DNA from: Mycobacterium neglectum
GTDB lineage: Bacteria > Actinomycetota > Actinomycetes > Mycobacteriales > Mycobacteriaceae
NCBI RefSeq assembly: GCF_002591975.1
Contig: NZ_NVQE01000006.1
Location: 62,001 to 126,000 of the forward strand
Reading direction: 5' to 3'
Length of the DNA: 64,000 bases
Both the position numbers and the translations under genes were made by a program. This document shows positions 38,779 to 47,666 of the stretch, one piece after another (the stretch's first letter is position 1; each line of letters begins with the position of its first letter). The notes under the pieces are model-generated. The model was not told where the DNA came from. It ran no database searches and saw nothing but the letters and a program-made list of their open reading frames with translations.

Positions 38779-40499
38779 TTGCGCAGACCCGCGAACGACA
38801 CCCCCTTTATGTCTGGGCATGGAGCCTGGTCCGGCTCGACTTCGTCGGGATCGCATTCGGCGCGCTGTTCTTCTGTCTCTCGCTGACGCCGTCGCTGCTG
38901 CCGAGGGACTGGCTCTTTCAGGGGCTCATCGGCGGGCTGAATGCGGCCATCGGCTATGGCATCGGCGTATTCAGCTGGAGGTTGTTCCGGCGCTTCGTGA
39001 TCCGCAGGGTCAAGGGATGGCCCCCACCGAAGCGGGTGCAGGACGTACTGAAGACAGTGACGGTGGTGCTCGCCATCGCGGCGAGCGTGTTGATGCTGAT
39101 CCCGGCCGCCGCCTGGCAGCGCCAGGTGTCCGCGGTGGTGGGGATCGAAGGACCCACTACGCTCGGCTACCTGCGCACGCTGATCATCGCGGTGCTTGCC
39201 GGCGGCGCGTGCGTCAGCGCTGCACGGATTCTGATCGACCTCATCAAGACGATGGCGCGGTTCTTCATCCGGCGCTGGCGATTGAACGACGAGGTCGCCT
39301 TGTTCATCGGCACCGCGATCGTCGTGGTGCTCGTGATCACGCTCATCAACGGCGTCGCAGTGCGTGGTTTCCTGGCCGGCGCGAACCGGGTGTTCCAGCC
39401 CCAGAACTTCACCACCCGGCCCGGGATCGTCCAGCCGCTGGAGTCCGAAAGATCCGGCAGCCCAGACTCTTTCGCATCCTGGGACTCGTTGGGATATCAG
39501 GGCCGTAACTTCGTCGCGACCGGTCCCGACGCGCAGGAGCTGACGCGCCTCAACGGCAGGCCCGCCAAGGAGCCGATCCGCGCCTACGTCGGCCTGCAGA
39601 CCGCCGACACCGATGAACAGCGGATGGCGGTGCTGCTCAGTGAGCTCGAGCGGACCGGTGCGTTCGAGCGCAAGTTGCTGGTGGTCATCCCGACCACCGG
39701 CACCGGGTGGATCAACCCGGTGGCCGCCCGGTCGCTGGAAATGATGTACAACGGCGACACCGCCCTCGTCGGCTCGCAGTATTCGTATCTGCCGAGCTGG
39801 ATCTCGTTCCTCGGCGATCAGCAGAAGTCCATGGAATCGGGCCGGATGATGATCGACGCCATCCACGAGCGGTGGGCGAAGCTACCGCCGGATCGGCGGC
39901 CGAAGCTGGTGCTCTATGGCGAAAGTCTCGGTTCGATGGCCGGCCAGGGCGCGTTCGCCTGGTTGCCCGACATCTCCGAGATGGGCTTCTCCTCTGTGTT
40001 GTGGGTGGGTCCGCCGAACGCCAGCCCGTTGTGGCGCGCCATCACCGAGCGCCGTGATCCCGGCACTCCGGAGGTCAAGCCGCGCTACGACAACGGCCGG
40101 ACCGTCCGGTTCTCAGAGGCCACCAACGCAGATCAGATCGCCTCCGTGGCGGAGAAACCGTGGGAGGGCACGCGCGTGCTGTTCATGCAGCACCCGTCCG
40201 ATCCTGTCGTCTGGTGGTCGGAGGATCTGATCTTCAGCAGACCGGACTGGCTGCGCGAGCCGCCGGGCAGCGACCGCACGGCGTCGATGCGGTGGTATCC
40301 GATCGTCACGTTCTGGCAGGTCGCCGTCGACATGACGAATGCCGGGTCCGTGCCGAGCGGGCACGGACACAACTACGGCGACTTCGTGCTCGACGGCTGG
40401 GCCGCCGTCGCGCCGCCCGACCGCTGGACGGACGAGGACACGCAGCGCATCCGCGTTGCCCTGCAGAAGACCGAATCTGAAGATGGTCCCGAATACTAG
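38775..40499 (+). CDS. Membrane-anchored alpha/beta-hydrolase (DUF2319/PF10081-type)
   Basis: 574 residues. The N-terminal third holds four or five membrane helices ([23 protein letters not shown], then [19 protein letters not shown] and others up to residue 200). The C-terminal half is a soluble hydrolase domain with [13 protein letters not shown] and the nucleophile elbow [14 protein letters not shown] (Ser near residue 383). [11 protein letters not shown] and [12 protein letters not shown] could supply Asp and His. It probably acts on a lipid at the membrane. The start is GTG on the purL stop, and the next gene starts on this stop (TAGTG). Confidence 0.85.
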   Translation: MIAQTRERHPLYVWAWSLVRLDFVGIAFGALFFCLSLTPSLLPRDWLFQGLIGGLNAAIGYGIGVFSWRLFRRFVIRRVKGWPPPKRVQDVLKTVTVVLAIAASVLMLIPAAAWQRQVSAVVGIEGPTTLGYLRTLIIAVLAGGACVSAARILIDLIKTMARFFIRRWRLNDEVALFIGTAIVVVLVITLINGVAVRGFLAGANRVFQPQNFTTRPGIVQPLESERSGSPDSFASWDSLGYQGRNFVATGPDAQELTRLNGRPAKEPIRAYVGLQTADTDEQRMAVLLSELERTGAFERKLLVVIPTTGTGWINPVAARSLEMMYNGDTALVGSQYSYLPSWISFLGDQQKSMESGRMMIDAIHERWAKLPPDRRPKLVLYGESLGSMAGQGAFAWLPDISEMGFSSVLWVGPPNASPLWRAITERRDPGTPEVKPRYDNGRTVRFSEATNADQIASVAEKPWEGTRVLFMQHPSDPVVWWSEDLIFSRPDWLREPPGSDRTASMRWYPIVTFWQVAVDMTNAGSVPSGHGHNYGDFVLDGWAAVAPPDRWTDEDTQRIRVALQKTESEDGPEY

Positions 40500-41128
40500 T
40501 GCGCAACAAGCAGATTAAGGCCCTAGGTCTGGCGGCCATCCTCGTCGTATGGAGCCTGGTGGCGCCACGGCTGCCGTCGCGGTGGCATCCGGTTCCGCAC
40601 GCCGTCGTCGGTGCCGCGCTGGCCGGCGCCACGCGCGCTCCGATCGGGCTTCGACATCCGGGCTCAGGTGTGCGGTTCGGCCTTGCCGCTGCGGCCCCGG
40701 TCGTGCTTGGCGTCGCGGCGGCCACGGCGTTGCCGTGGGTACGGGCGGAGATGGCCGATCGCGACCTGCCCGACAGGGTGGTCCAGTGGCTTTTGCTCGG
40801 CATTCCGTTGGGAACCGTCGCCTCCGAGGAGGCGGCCTACCGCGGTGCGCTGGGCACCGTCGCCGCCGAAGCGTTCGGACCTGCGGGTGGCCGACTCGTC
40901 CAGGCGGCGGCGTTCGGGCTGTCGCACATCGCGGACGCCCGCAGCACCAATGAACCCATCGTGCCTACGGTGCTGGTCACCGGGCTGGCCGGCTGGATAT
41001 TCGGCTGGCTCTATGAGCGATCCGGCAGTCTGATCGCTCCGATGCTGGCGCATCTGGCGATCAACGAGGCAGGCGCCGTCGCGGCATTGGCGGTGCAAAG
41101 CACCCGTACACGTGCGATTTCTCTGTGA
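40499..41128 (+). CDS. CPBP-family intramembrane metalloprotease (Rv0804-like)
   Basis: 209 residues, about six hydrophobic helices. The CAAX-protease-like motifs are present in order: SEEAAYRG (motif 1, EExxxR, about residue 117), FGLSHIADA (motif 2, FxxxH, near 139) and HLAIN (motif 3, near 186). The metal site within the membrane is thus complete. The substrate is unknown. It starts on the last base of the preceding hydrolase stop codon, so the purL-hydrolase-protease run is one unit. Confidence 0.88.
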   Translation: MRNKQIKALGLAAILVVWSLVAPRLPSRWHPVPHAVVGAALAGATRAPIGLRHPGSGVRFGLAAAAPVVLGVAAATALPWVRAEMADRDLPDRVVQWLLLGIPLGTVASEEAAYRGALGTVAAEAFGPAGGRLVQAAAFGLSHIADARSTNEPIVPTVLVTGLAGWIFGWLYERSGSLIAPMLAHLAINEAGAVAALAVQSTRTRAISL

Positions 41129-41137
41129 TAGTGGCCT

Positions 41138-41635
41138 ATGACCATCACCCGCGTCGCCGTCGTGGCCGCGGTCGGCATCGTCGCCGGATCGGCATTCGCG
41201 GTGTGCTCGTCGCCGATCGCATCGGCGACGCCGGTGCCCGACGGCCTGTACCGCTTGAACTTTGCAGGCACTGAACCGAGCGACTTCGACTACCCCGAAC
41301 CGCGCGGTCCGTATACGTGGCTCTTGGCGATCCGCTCGGCCTGCCCGGCGGCCGGCTGCGTTGCGACGGCGACGAACGTCGGCGGCGTGTCGACGACGTA
41401 CGTCTTCCGTGAGAACGGCGGCCGCTACATCTCCAGCCAGCCGCAGGGTTTCGCGTGCGGGGGCAAGAAGACCGCTGGCATCTCCACGATGTCCTTCACC
41501 GCGTCGGGTACTTCGCTGTCCGGCGAGCTCGTCGAGTCGGCGTCGCCGTGTCAGCCGATCTCGCGGTCGTTCACCGCAGTACGAGAGGACGATCTGCCCT
41601 CAGGGGTGGCCGTAGCCGACCCCAATTCCGTCTGA
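41138..41635 (+). CDS. Secreted protein of unknown function
   Basis: 165 residues. The N-terminal 31 residues are a Sec signal (TRVAVVAAVGIVAGSAFAV then IASATPVPDG, cleavage after ASA). The mature domain has two likely disulfide pairs (CPAAGC; FACGG with SPCQPI). The pattern PVPDGLYRLNF and YTWLLAIRSACP-AAGCVATATN resembles small mycobacterial secreted proteins of unknown role. It starts 9 bases after the CPBP protease gene, so it may share its mRNA. Confidence 0.75.
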   Translation: MTITRVAVVAAVGIVAGSAFAVCSSPIASATPVPDGLYRLNFAGTEPSDFDYPEPRGPYTWLLAIRSACPAAGCVATATNVGGVSTTYVFRENGGRYISSQPQGFACGGKKTAGISTMSFTASGTSLSGELVESASPCQPISRSFTAVREDDLPSGVAVADPNSV

Positions 41636-41657
41636 CGCAAAGCGAATTGCGTATGGT
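41635..41657. promoter_or_regulatory. Palindrome and -10-like element before SDR gene
   Basis: ACGCAA-AGCGAA-TTGCGT (41635-41652) is a perfect 6+6 inverted repeat touching TATGGT (41652-41657), which ends six bases before the SDR ATG. This looks like a repressor site on a leaderless promoter. No regulator gene is adjacent. Confidence 0.4.
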
Positions 41658-41663
41658 CTGCGC

Positions 41664-42449
41664 ATGACTGACAGATCCTCCGCCCGCACGTTCGTCGTCA
41701 CCGGCGCGGCTTCAGGAATCGGCCTGGCCACCGCGCGGCGACTGCTGACCGAGGGCGGGACCGTCGTCGGCACCGACCTGGTCGCCCCCTCCGAGGACCT
41801 CGGCGCGCGGTTCGAGTTCGTCGCGGCCGATATCGCCGACGAAGCGGCGGTCGCCGAGGTGTTCGCGGCGGTTCCCGGGCGGGTCGACGGCGTAGTCCAC
41901 TCAGGAGGTGTCGCTGGTGGCGGGCCGGTCCACCTGCTCCCCAAAGACGAGTGGGAGCGGGTGATCTCGATCAACCTCACCGGCACTTTCCTGGTGGCGA
42001 AGGCGGCACTGGCCAAGATGATCGAGCAGCCGAGGGTCGACGGCGAACGCGGCTCGATCGTAACCCTCGCGAGCGTTGAGGGTCTGGAAGGCACGGCGGG
42101 CGGCAGCGCCTACAACGCCTCCAAGGGCGGCGTCGTGCTGCTGACCAAGAACATCGCGCTGGACTACGGCCCAAGCGGCATCCGCGCCAACGCCATCTGC
42201 CCCGGCTTCATCGACACACCGATGCTCACCAGTGTCATGGGGCTCGAGGGCATGGAAGGCCCACTGCAGTCCATCACCGAAGAACATGCGCTCGCCCGAC
42301 GAGGGCGGCCCGACGAGATCGCAGCGATGGCAGCATTTTTGGTCTCAACCGACGCATCTTTCGTCACCGGCCAGGCGATCGCGGTCGACGGCGGCTACAC
42401 CGCGGGTCGCGATCACGGCGTCGTCAAGATGTTCGGTTTTCCCGTCTGA
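41664..42449 (+). CDS. Short-chain dehydrogenase/reductase
   Basis: 261 residues. The cofactor loop TGAASGIGLATARRL is near residue 13, the acidic FVAADIAD near 51 suggests Asp64-type adenine contact, and HSGGVAGG replaces the NNAG motif. The catalytic Ser and Tyr/Lys are in SVEGLEGTAGGSAYNASKGGV (Tyr near 152, Lys near 156). C-terminal SFVTGQAIAVDGGYT is typical. Cytoplasmic oxidoreductase of unknown substrate. Its 3' end overlaps the convergent permease-like gene by 26 bases. Confidence 0.9.
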   Translation: MTDRSSARTFVVTGAASGIGLATARRLLTEGGTVVGTDLVAPSEDLGARFEFVAADIADEAAVAEVFAAVPGRVDGVVHSGGVAGGGPVHLLPKDEWERVISINLTGTFLVAKAALAKMIEQPRVDGERGSIVTLASVEGLEGTAGGSAYNASKGGVVLLTKNIALDYGPSGIRANAICPGFIDTPMLTSVMGLEGMEGPLQSITEEHALARRGRPDEIAAMAAFLVSTDASFVTGQAIAVDGGYTAGRDHGVVKMFGFPV

Positions 42450-43755
42450 GGCGCTCCGACTTCGACACGGGCCTCGGCTTAGTGACGGGGGTGGGCGGTG
42501 TGTTGTTATCGAGTGTCTTCCGCGACTGAATGGCCCACACGCCGGCGGCCGCAACGATGATCAGGGTTACCAAAACGGGCCACCAACTCTGGCTCGCACC
42601 TGTCACGAAGGCAACCACCGCCAACCCGACCCCCGTCAGCGCGAACCATGCCCACGCCGAAGTGCTGGAGTCGTCCAGGCGTGAATTCGCCTGAGCCACA
42701 GCCACATAGACGGATAAGAGAAGTAGGCCCGCGACTTGCCACGATGTCGCCGCAACATCGCTCGATCCGGTCGACAGCGCGAACGCGAGCACGCCGGTCG
42801 CCACCGCCGTCAGCACCAGGGGCAACGGGGTGGCGGCGGTGGCGGGGCGGATGACCCGCGTCGCGCCCCACACCAGCACGAGGAGCGCGGCAACCGTCAG
42901 CGCGATCGTCGCGGCGAGCAACCATAGGCTTGCCGACTCGCCGAACATGTCGGAGACGATTATGACGAGGTTGGTTGCGTCGTAACGGAAATCGCCCGCG
43001 GTTGCCATGTTGGAGGCCGCCCATGCCGTCGTTGCGCATACTGCCACGAGGCCGACCGCAATTCCGAGTGGACGACGCACCGACGCCAGTCGGTCATTGA
43101 CCGTTGTCGGAATCTCGAAGCCCGCGAACACGATGGCGAGCGCAATCAGAATCGCCGCGGGGCCCCACTCGATCGACCCCGAGGCAACCTCGATATCCGT
43201 GGACGGCGCGGCCTGCGGGGCACCCGAGACCGCCTTGGCGATCACGGCCAGCGAGACACAGAAGTACGCCAGCAGGCCAATTGCTGCCAGCGCCGTCGCC
43301 ACCGGTGCGAGACGTCTGGTCGGCAGTGCAGCCACGAGTGCGGCGGCCAACGCAACAGTGGTCACGGATATCGCAGGCCCTGACCATCCCGGGGGAGTCG
43401 CGTTTGAATCGGTGAACCAGACCAGCGTCAAGCCTGCGACACTCGTGGCGGTGGATGCGCCGATCAGCACGTAGGCGGTGAACTGAACGACGCGAATGGC
43501 GCGCGCGGGCGCTGCCCCCGGTGCCGACGAGATGAGGTCTGCCGTGGTGCGCGAGTGTGGTGCGTACCCGCGTAACCGGTGCAACGTCCAGATCACCCCG
43601 ACTGCCAGCAGGCCGAACACCAACGCTCCGGACCCGTTCAGCACGTGGCTGACCATCACCGCCAGCGACAGCCCTGTCACCTGCCACGTCGGCAATGTGG
43701 TTCCCTCGAACGCCTCGCCTGCTCCGGCCAGACCGCCCAGCGTTCCTCTAGGCAT
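42424..43755 (-). CDS. APC-superfamily-like multi-pass membrane transporter
   Basis: 443 residues with roughly 12 hydrophobic segments, for example VTGLSLAVMVSHVLNGSGALVFGLLAVGV, FTAYVLIGASTATSVAGLTLVWF and AILIALAIVFAGFEIPTTVNDR. The last resembles the APC helix-6 to loop region (GFE). The C-terminal 30 residues are basic and soluble. It probably transports an amino acid or related solute, but assignment within the superfamily is uncertain. It lies 29 bases after the F420-type oxidoreductase gene on the same strand. Confidence 0.7.
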   Translation of the reverse strand: MPRGTLGGLAGAGEAFEGTTLPTWQVTGLSLAVMVSHVLNGSGALVFGLLAVGVIWTLHRLRGYAPHSRTTADLISSAPGAAPARAIRVVQFTAYVLIGASTATSVAGLTLVWFTDSNATPPGWSGPAISVTTVALAAALVAALPTRRLAPVATALAAIGLLAYFCVSLAVIAKAVSGAPQAAPSTDIEVASGSIEWGPAAILIALAIVFAGFEIPTTVNDRLASVRRPLGIAVGLVAVCATTAWAASNMATAGDFRYDATNLVIIVSDMFGESASLWLLAATIALTVAALLVLVWGATRVIRPATAATPLPLVLTAVATGVLAFALSTGSSDVAATSWQVAGLLLLSVYVAVAQANSRLDDSSTSAWAWFALTGVGLAVVAFVTGASQSWWPVLVTLIIVAAAGVWAIQSRKTLDNNTPPTPVTKPRPVSKSERLRRENRTS

Positions 43756-43784
43756 TCAAGAAGTGTGCCCGCAGGGCGAAGCTA

Positions 43785-44207
43785 TTACACGTCCCGAATG
43801 TCGGCCGTCAGTTGATGCGGTTCGGTGTCCTGATCATCGATGCCGAAACTGATGATGCGCCTGGGGGTGACGCGAATGATCGCCATATCGAGATGATCAC
43901 CGGCCGCACCCCGTGACGGCGCGACCTGCGCCTGTTCAGCCGTGCCGCGGATTTCGAGGCAGCGCACCCGCCACGGGTCGCGAGAGGCGATGTCGTCCAC
44001 CACGAATGCAACCTTGTCGTCGTGTGCGATGTTGCGGAACTTCTGGCTCTTCGACATCTGGTAGCCAGCAATGTCGATGGTGCCGAGTTGTTCGTTGTAG
44101 GTGAATCCGACGGGACTGTTCTGCGGCGTCCCGCCGCGGCCGATGGTGGCCAATCGGCCGAGTTCTGTGCTGCGGAGATACACGATTTCGTGTGGTTTGA
44201 ACGTCAT
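43785..44207 (-). CDS. PPOX-class F420-dependent oxidoreductase (split beta-barrel)
   Basis: 140 residues. The sequence EIVYLRSTELGRLATIGRGGTPQNSPVGFTYN then DIAGYQMSKSQKFRNIAHDDKVAFVVDD and CLEIRGTAEQA is typical of the FDOR-B/PPOX flavin- or F420-binding barrel of actinobacteria, at its usual length. It would reduce a small molecule with F420H2 (family knowledge). The ATG at 44207 is chosen: TACGTT lies six bases ahead of it and a palindrome just beyond. The protein would otherwise gain 8 unsupported residues. Confidence 0.85.
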   Translation of the reverse strand: MTFKPHEIVYLRSTELGRLATIGRGGTPQNSPVGFTYNEQLGTIDIAGYQMSKSQKFRNIAHDDKVAFVVDDIASRDPWRVRCLEIRGTAEQAQVAPSRGAAGDHLDMAIIRVTPRRIISFGIDDQDTEPHQLTADIRDV

Positions 44208-44213
44208 ATCGCC

Positions 44214-44238
44214 AACGTAGAACCTCAACAAATGTTGA
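44214..44238 (-). promoter_or_regulatory. -10-like element and palindrome before F420-type gene
   Basis: TACGTT (44214-44219, minus strand) sits six bases before the ATG at 44207. TCAACA-AA-TGTTGA (44225-44238), a perfect 6+6 palindrome, lies just upstream where a repressor or activator could bind. No dedicated regulator is adjacent. Confidence 0.42.
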
Positions 44239-44247
44239 TGTCAACGC

Positions 44248-45453
44248 TCACGGATTGATTGTGTTCTCGCCGACCTGCCGGCCCCAGACGTAGTCGATCA
44301 GCATCGGCGAAGGAATTTCAACGTGGTTGTAGGGCGCGATGCTCGCGCCGGTGTCCATCACCAGATACGGCGCCGGCCACAACTCCCGGGAGATCTTCTG
44401 CCAGCAACCGGGACGGCCTTCGGGCCCGCCCCTGGCATTCACGCGCGGCAGGTTGTCGGGGTAGACGTACGGATTACCCGCACCGGCGAATGTGCCCGAC
44501 GATGTCGAAAGTGAATAGCCGTTGCCGCCCAGAGTCTTGGCGACCTTCTCCTCGATCTCGGCGTAGTTCCGCAGCGTGCAGAAAAGCTGGGGGCTGTAGT
44601 AGTCGAATAGCGCCGACGTCGGCAGGAGATCGGCCGCGCCGCGCACGAAATACGGTCCGCCCCTGTTCAAACTGTCTGTCGCGGTGTCGGCGAAGCCCAG
44701 CGCGGCCATCAACGCCGAGTCAATATCGCCCCACTGCGCATTGAACGTGCGCGCGGTCGTCACCGCATTCTCGAGGCCGTCCCACAAATCCGGTGATGCG
44801 TCGGCGTACACGTCCACCAGGCCCGCCACCAGCCTGGTGTCCTCGCGAATCTGCGGCATCTGAGCGTTGAGGTCGTCGAGGATGCTGTTGCCGTTGGACA
44901 GCGATTCACCGAACCGATCGCCCAGACCCGTCAACGCCTCGGCCGTCGCGGTCAGCGTCTGATTCAGCTTGATCGGGTCGACCTGCTCGGCCAGCGACAG
45001 CACCGTCTCGAAAAGCGTGTTGAACTCGGTGCTCACCGATGACACGTCGATTACATCGCTGCTCGAAATACGTTGCACAGATGGACTATCCGGTGAACTG
45101 AACGACACGTACTTGTTCCCGAACACGGTAGTGGCCGAGACATCGGCGATCACGTTGGCGGGAATGAACTCGACGTAGTCGGGGTCGACGTCGAGCGACA
45201 GCTTGGCCTTTGCGGTGCCGTCCACGTCAATGGTGCCGATGCGCGCGACGCGGCCGATCTCCACACCGTTGTAGGTGACCTTCGCGCCCGGCTCGACGAC
45301 CAGACCGGCGCGCGCCGAAACCAGGGTCAGTTCCGTCGAACGGATGAAATCGCCGCGGAACTGCATGTAGATCAGCCCGCCCACGACCGCGGCGATGACC
45401 ACCAGCACCGCGCCCGCCGTCCGGTAGGGCGGATTGTGGCGGTCGACAGACAC
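44248..45453 (-). CDS. Orphan MceA-like protein
   Basis: 401 residues of the Mce (mammalian cell entry) family, the substrate-binding part of lipid importers. A short cytoplasmic start (HNPPYRTAGA), one membrane anchor (about residues 11-32) and the MlaD/Mce domain (ARAGLVVEPGAKVTYNGVEIGRVARIG, about residues 46-72) are followed by the long helical tail and a tyrosine-rich C-terminus like MceA proteins. Normal mce loci have two YrbE permeases and six Mce genes; here none is beside it. TAGATT lies six bases before the GTG. It is divergent from the sterol-carrier-like gene. Confidence 0.9.
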   Translation of the reverse strand: MSVDRHNPPYRTAGAVLVVIAAVVGGLIYMQFRGDFIRSTELTLVSARAGLVVEPGAKVTYNGVEIGRVARIGTIDVDGTAKAKLSLDVDPDYVEFIPANVIADVSATTVFGNKYVSFSSPDSPSVQRISSSDVIDVSSVSTEFNTLFETVLSLAEQVDPIKLNQTLTATAEALTGLGDRFGESLSNGNSILDDLNAQMPQIREDTRLVAGLVDVYADASPDLWDGLENAVTTARTFNAQWGDIDSALMAALGFADTATDSLNRGGPYFVRGAADLLPTSALFDYYSPQLFCTLRNYAEIEEKVAKTLGGNGYSLSTSSGTFAGAGNPYVYPDNLPRVNARGGPEGRPGCWQKISRELWPAPYLVMDTGASIAPYNHVEIPSPMLIDYVWGRQVGENTINP

Positions 45454-45469
45454 TTTGAGAATCTAAAGT

Positions 45470-45859
45470 ATGCCCACCCCTCGTAGGGCCGATCCGGCAA
45501 TGACGCGTGCTGCGGTTTCGGCGATTGCCGGGTGGTTGCGCGACGAAAGCGGTCCCGATCCTGCGCGCGCCGAACTCGCGGAGGCGGTGCGGTTGACGGC
45601 TCGTACCCTCGCCGCCATCGCGCCGGGATCCAGCGTCGAGGTCCGTGTCCCACCGTTTGTTGCGGTGCAATGCATTTCAGGGCCCGCACACCGGCGCGGA
45701 AACCCGCCCAATGTCGTGGAGACCGACCCGCGGACCTGGTTGCTGCTCGCGACCGGGTTGCTGGACGTGGCGGGCGCCACCGAGAGCGGCGCGCTGCGGT
45801 TATCCGGCGGACGCGCCGGCGAGGTCGCTGACTGGCTGCCCCTGGTCCGTTTGGGTTAA
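45470..45859 (+). CDS. Bacterial sterol-carrier-fold protein (Rv0807-like)
   Basis: 129 residues with the SCP2-like pattern of actinobacterial purine-neighbour proteins: LTARTLAAIAPGSSVEVRVPPFVAVQC, RGNPPNVVETDPRTWLLLATGLLDVA and RLSGGRAGEVADWLPL. It likely binds a hydrophobic ligand or is a degenerate relative; the function is unknown. Same length as I recall for Rv0807. An internal ATG (45500) is an alternative start because the only -10-like hexamer, TAAAGT, abuts the first ATG. Confidence 0.82.
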   Translation: MPTPRRADPAMTRAAVSAIAGWLRDESGPDPARAELAEAVRLTARTLAAIAPGSSVEVRVPPFVAVQCISGPAHRRGNPPNVVETDPRTWLLLATGLLDVAGATESGALRLSGGRAGEVADWLPLVRLG

Positions 45860-45990
45860 CTTCGCCACATCTACGACGGCCCAGGTGGCGAGGTCTTGCG
45901 GCGGTGCGGTGAGGCGCTGACCTGGAAAGTCACCGACTACGCGCGCGCACGCGAGGAATTGCCGGCCCCTCTCGAGTGTTGTTTTTTCGA

Positions 45991-46011
45991 GAAGACACCC
46001 TCAGTGTCTTC
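45991..46011. promoter_or_regulatory. Inverted repeat upstream of purF
   Basis: GAAGACAC, five bases, GTGTCTTC: a perfect 8+8 repeat, 23 bases before TAGGAT (46034-46039), the probable purF -10. A T6 run precedes rather than follows it, so on the + strand it does not look like a terminator. A protein-binding site is more likely (inference). The rest of the 45860-46078 gap also holds a 9-bp imperfect hairpin (CTTCGCCAC/GTGGCGAGG, from 45862) that may end the preceding gene. Confidence 0.45.
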
Positions 46012-46078
46012 CGTGATTGACCAGTGATGACCGTAGGATGAGCACGTCTACCCACCCCGCCCTGGGAGCAGCCATATC

Positions 46079-47644
46079 GTGACCGGCCAGCAGACCGACT
46101 CGATCGAATCCCCTCGCGAAACCCCCAGCCCTGACGAACCGCGCGAAGAATGTGGCGTGTTCGGCGTCTGGGCACCGGGTGAAGAGGTCGCCAAGCTCAC
46201 CTATTACGGCCTGTACGCGTTGCAACACCGCGGCCAGGAAGCGGCGGGGATGGCCGTCGCCGACGGGTCCCAAGTGCTGGTTTTCAAGGACTTGGGCCTG
46301 GTCAGCCAGGTCTTCGACGAACCGACGCTGGCGGCAATGGAAGGCCATGTCGCCATCGGCCATTGTCGCTACTCGACCAGCGGATCCACCACCTGGGAAA
46401 ACGCCCAGCCGGTGTTCCGCAACACCGCAGCGAACACCGGCGTCGCGCTGGGCCACAACGGCAACCTCGTCAACGCCGCCGACCTGGCCACGCGGGCGCG
46501 CGAGGCCGGCCTGCTCGGCACCCGTGGCGCGCCTGCGGCCACCACCGACTCCGACATCCTGGGAGCGCTGCTGGCCCATGGCGCCGCCGACGCGACGCTG
46601 GAGCAGGCTGCCCTCGAACTGCTGCCGACCGTGCGCGGCGCCTTCTGTCTGACCTTCATGGACGAGAACACCCTCTATGCGGCCCGCGACCCTCATGGCG
46701 TGCGGCCGCTGTCGTTGGGGCGGCTGGACCGCGGCTGGGTCGTGGCGTCGGAGACGGCGGCCCTCGACATCGTCGGCGCCTCGTTCGTCCGCGATATCGA
46801 GCCCGGCGAGCTGCTGGCGATCGACGCGGACGGGGTGCGTTCGACGCGCTTCGCCAACCCTGAGCCGAAGGCTTGCGTGTTCGAGTATGTCTACCTCGCG
46901 CGGCCCGACAGCACGATCGCCGGCCGTTCGGTGCATGCCACCCGGGTGGACATCGGCCGCCGGTTGGCCAGGGAGAAGCCCGTTGAAGCCGACCTGGTGA
47001 TCGGCGTGCCGGAATCGGGCACCCCGGCCGCCGTCGGCTACGCACAAGAGTCCGGCATCCCATACGGGCAGGGTTTGATGAAGAACGCCTACGTCGGGCG
47101 CACGTTCATCCAGCCGTCGCAGACCATCCGCCAGCTCGGCATCCGGCTCAAGCTCAATCCGCTCAAGGAAGTGATCCGCGGCAAGCGGTTGATCGTCGTC
47201 GACGACTCCATCGTCCGCGGCAACACGCAGCGGGCACTGATCCGAATGTTGCGAGAGGCCGGTGCCCTCGAGGTGCACGTGCGCATCGCATCGCCGCCGG
47301 TGAAGTGGCCGTGCTTCTACGGCATCGACTTCGCGACTCCGGCGGAGTTGATCGCCAACGCCGCCAGCACCGGAGACGACGTGACTGAAATGCTCGAAGG
47401 AGTGCGGCACGCCATCGGCGCCGACACCCTGGGCTACATCTCGCAGCGAGGCATGATCGCCGCCACAGAACAGCCTGCGACGCGGCTGTGCTCGGCGTGC
47501 TTCGACGGCAACTATCCGATCGAGCTGCCGGGCGAAACAGCGTTGGGCAAGAACGTGATTGAGCACATGCTGTCGACCGCGGCTCGCACCGGGATTCCGC
47601 TGCAGGCCGACAACGACAACGTCTCGGCGCTTCGACGTCCTTGA
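46079..47644 (+). CDS. purF: Amidophosphoribosyltransferase
   Basis: First committed step of IMP synthesis: glutamine plus PRPP give phosphoribosylamine. It has 521 residues. A 24-residue propeptide precedes the nucleophile Cys25 (EECGVFG), which becomes the N-terminus after processing. GHNGNLVNA is in the glutaminase domain, the PRPP motif LIVVDDSIVRGNTQR is near residue 370, and the C-terminal CSACFDGNYPIELP is typical of Fe-S-containing PurF. The start is GTG with GGGAG about 10 bases before it and a probable -10 at 46034-46039, giving a leadered mRNA. Confidence 0.97.
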   Translation: MTGQQTDSIESPRETPSPDEPREECGVFGVWAPGEEVAKLTYYGLYALQHRGQEAAGMAVADGSQVLVFKDLGLVSQVFDEPTLAAMEGHVAIGHCRYSTSGSTTWENAQPVFRNTAANTGVALGHNGNLVNAADLATRAREAGLLGTRGAPAATTDSDILGALLAHGAADATLEQAALELLPTVRGAFCLTFMDENTLYAARDPHGVRPLSLGRLDRGWVVASETAALDIVGASFVRDIEPGELLAIDADGVRSTRFANPEPKACVFEYVYLARPDSTIAGRSVHATRVDIGRRLAREKPVEADLVIGVPESGTPAAVGYAQESGIPYGQGLMKNAYVGRTFIQPSQTIRQLGIRLKLNPLKEVIRGKRLIVVDDSIVRGNTQRALIRMLREAGALEVHVRIASPPVKWPCFYGIDFATPAELIANAASTGDDVTEMLEGVRHAIGADTLGYISQRGMIAATEQPATRLCSACFDGNYPIELPGETALGKNVIEHMLSTAARTGIPLQADNDNVSALRRP

Positions 47645-47666
47645 CGGCTCGGCCGTCGTGGCGTCC

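Noticed and set aside
38328..39866. Minus-strand ORF of 512 codons across purL and the membrane hydrolase
   Set aside because: No recognisable domain, spans two real coupled genes, Arg/Asp/Gln-rich.
46001..47566. Minus-strand ORF of 521 codons opposite purF
   Set aside because: Fully covered by an unmistakable purF; composition is typical of an antisense frame in GC-rich DNA.
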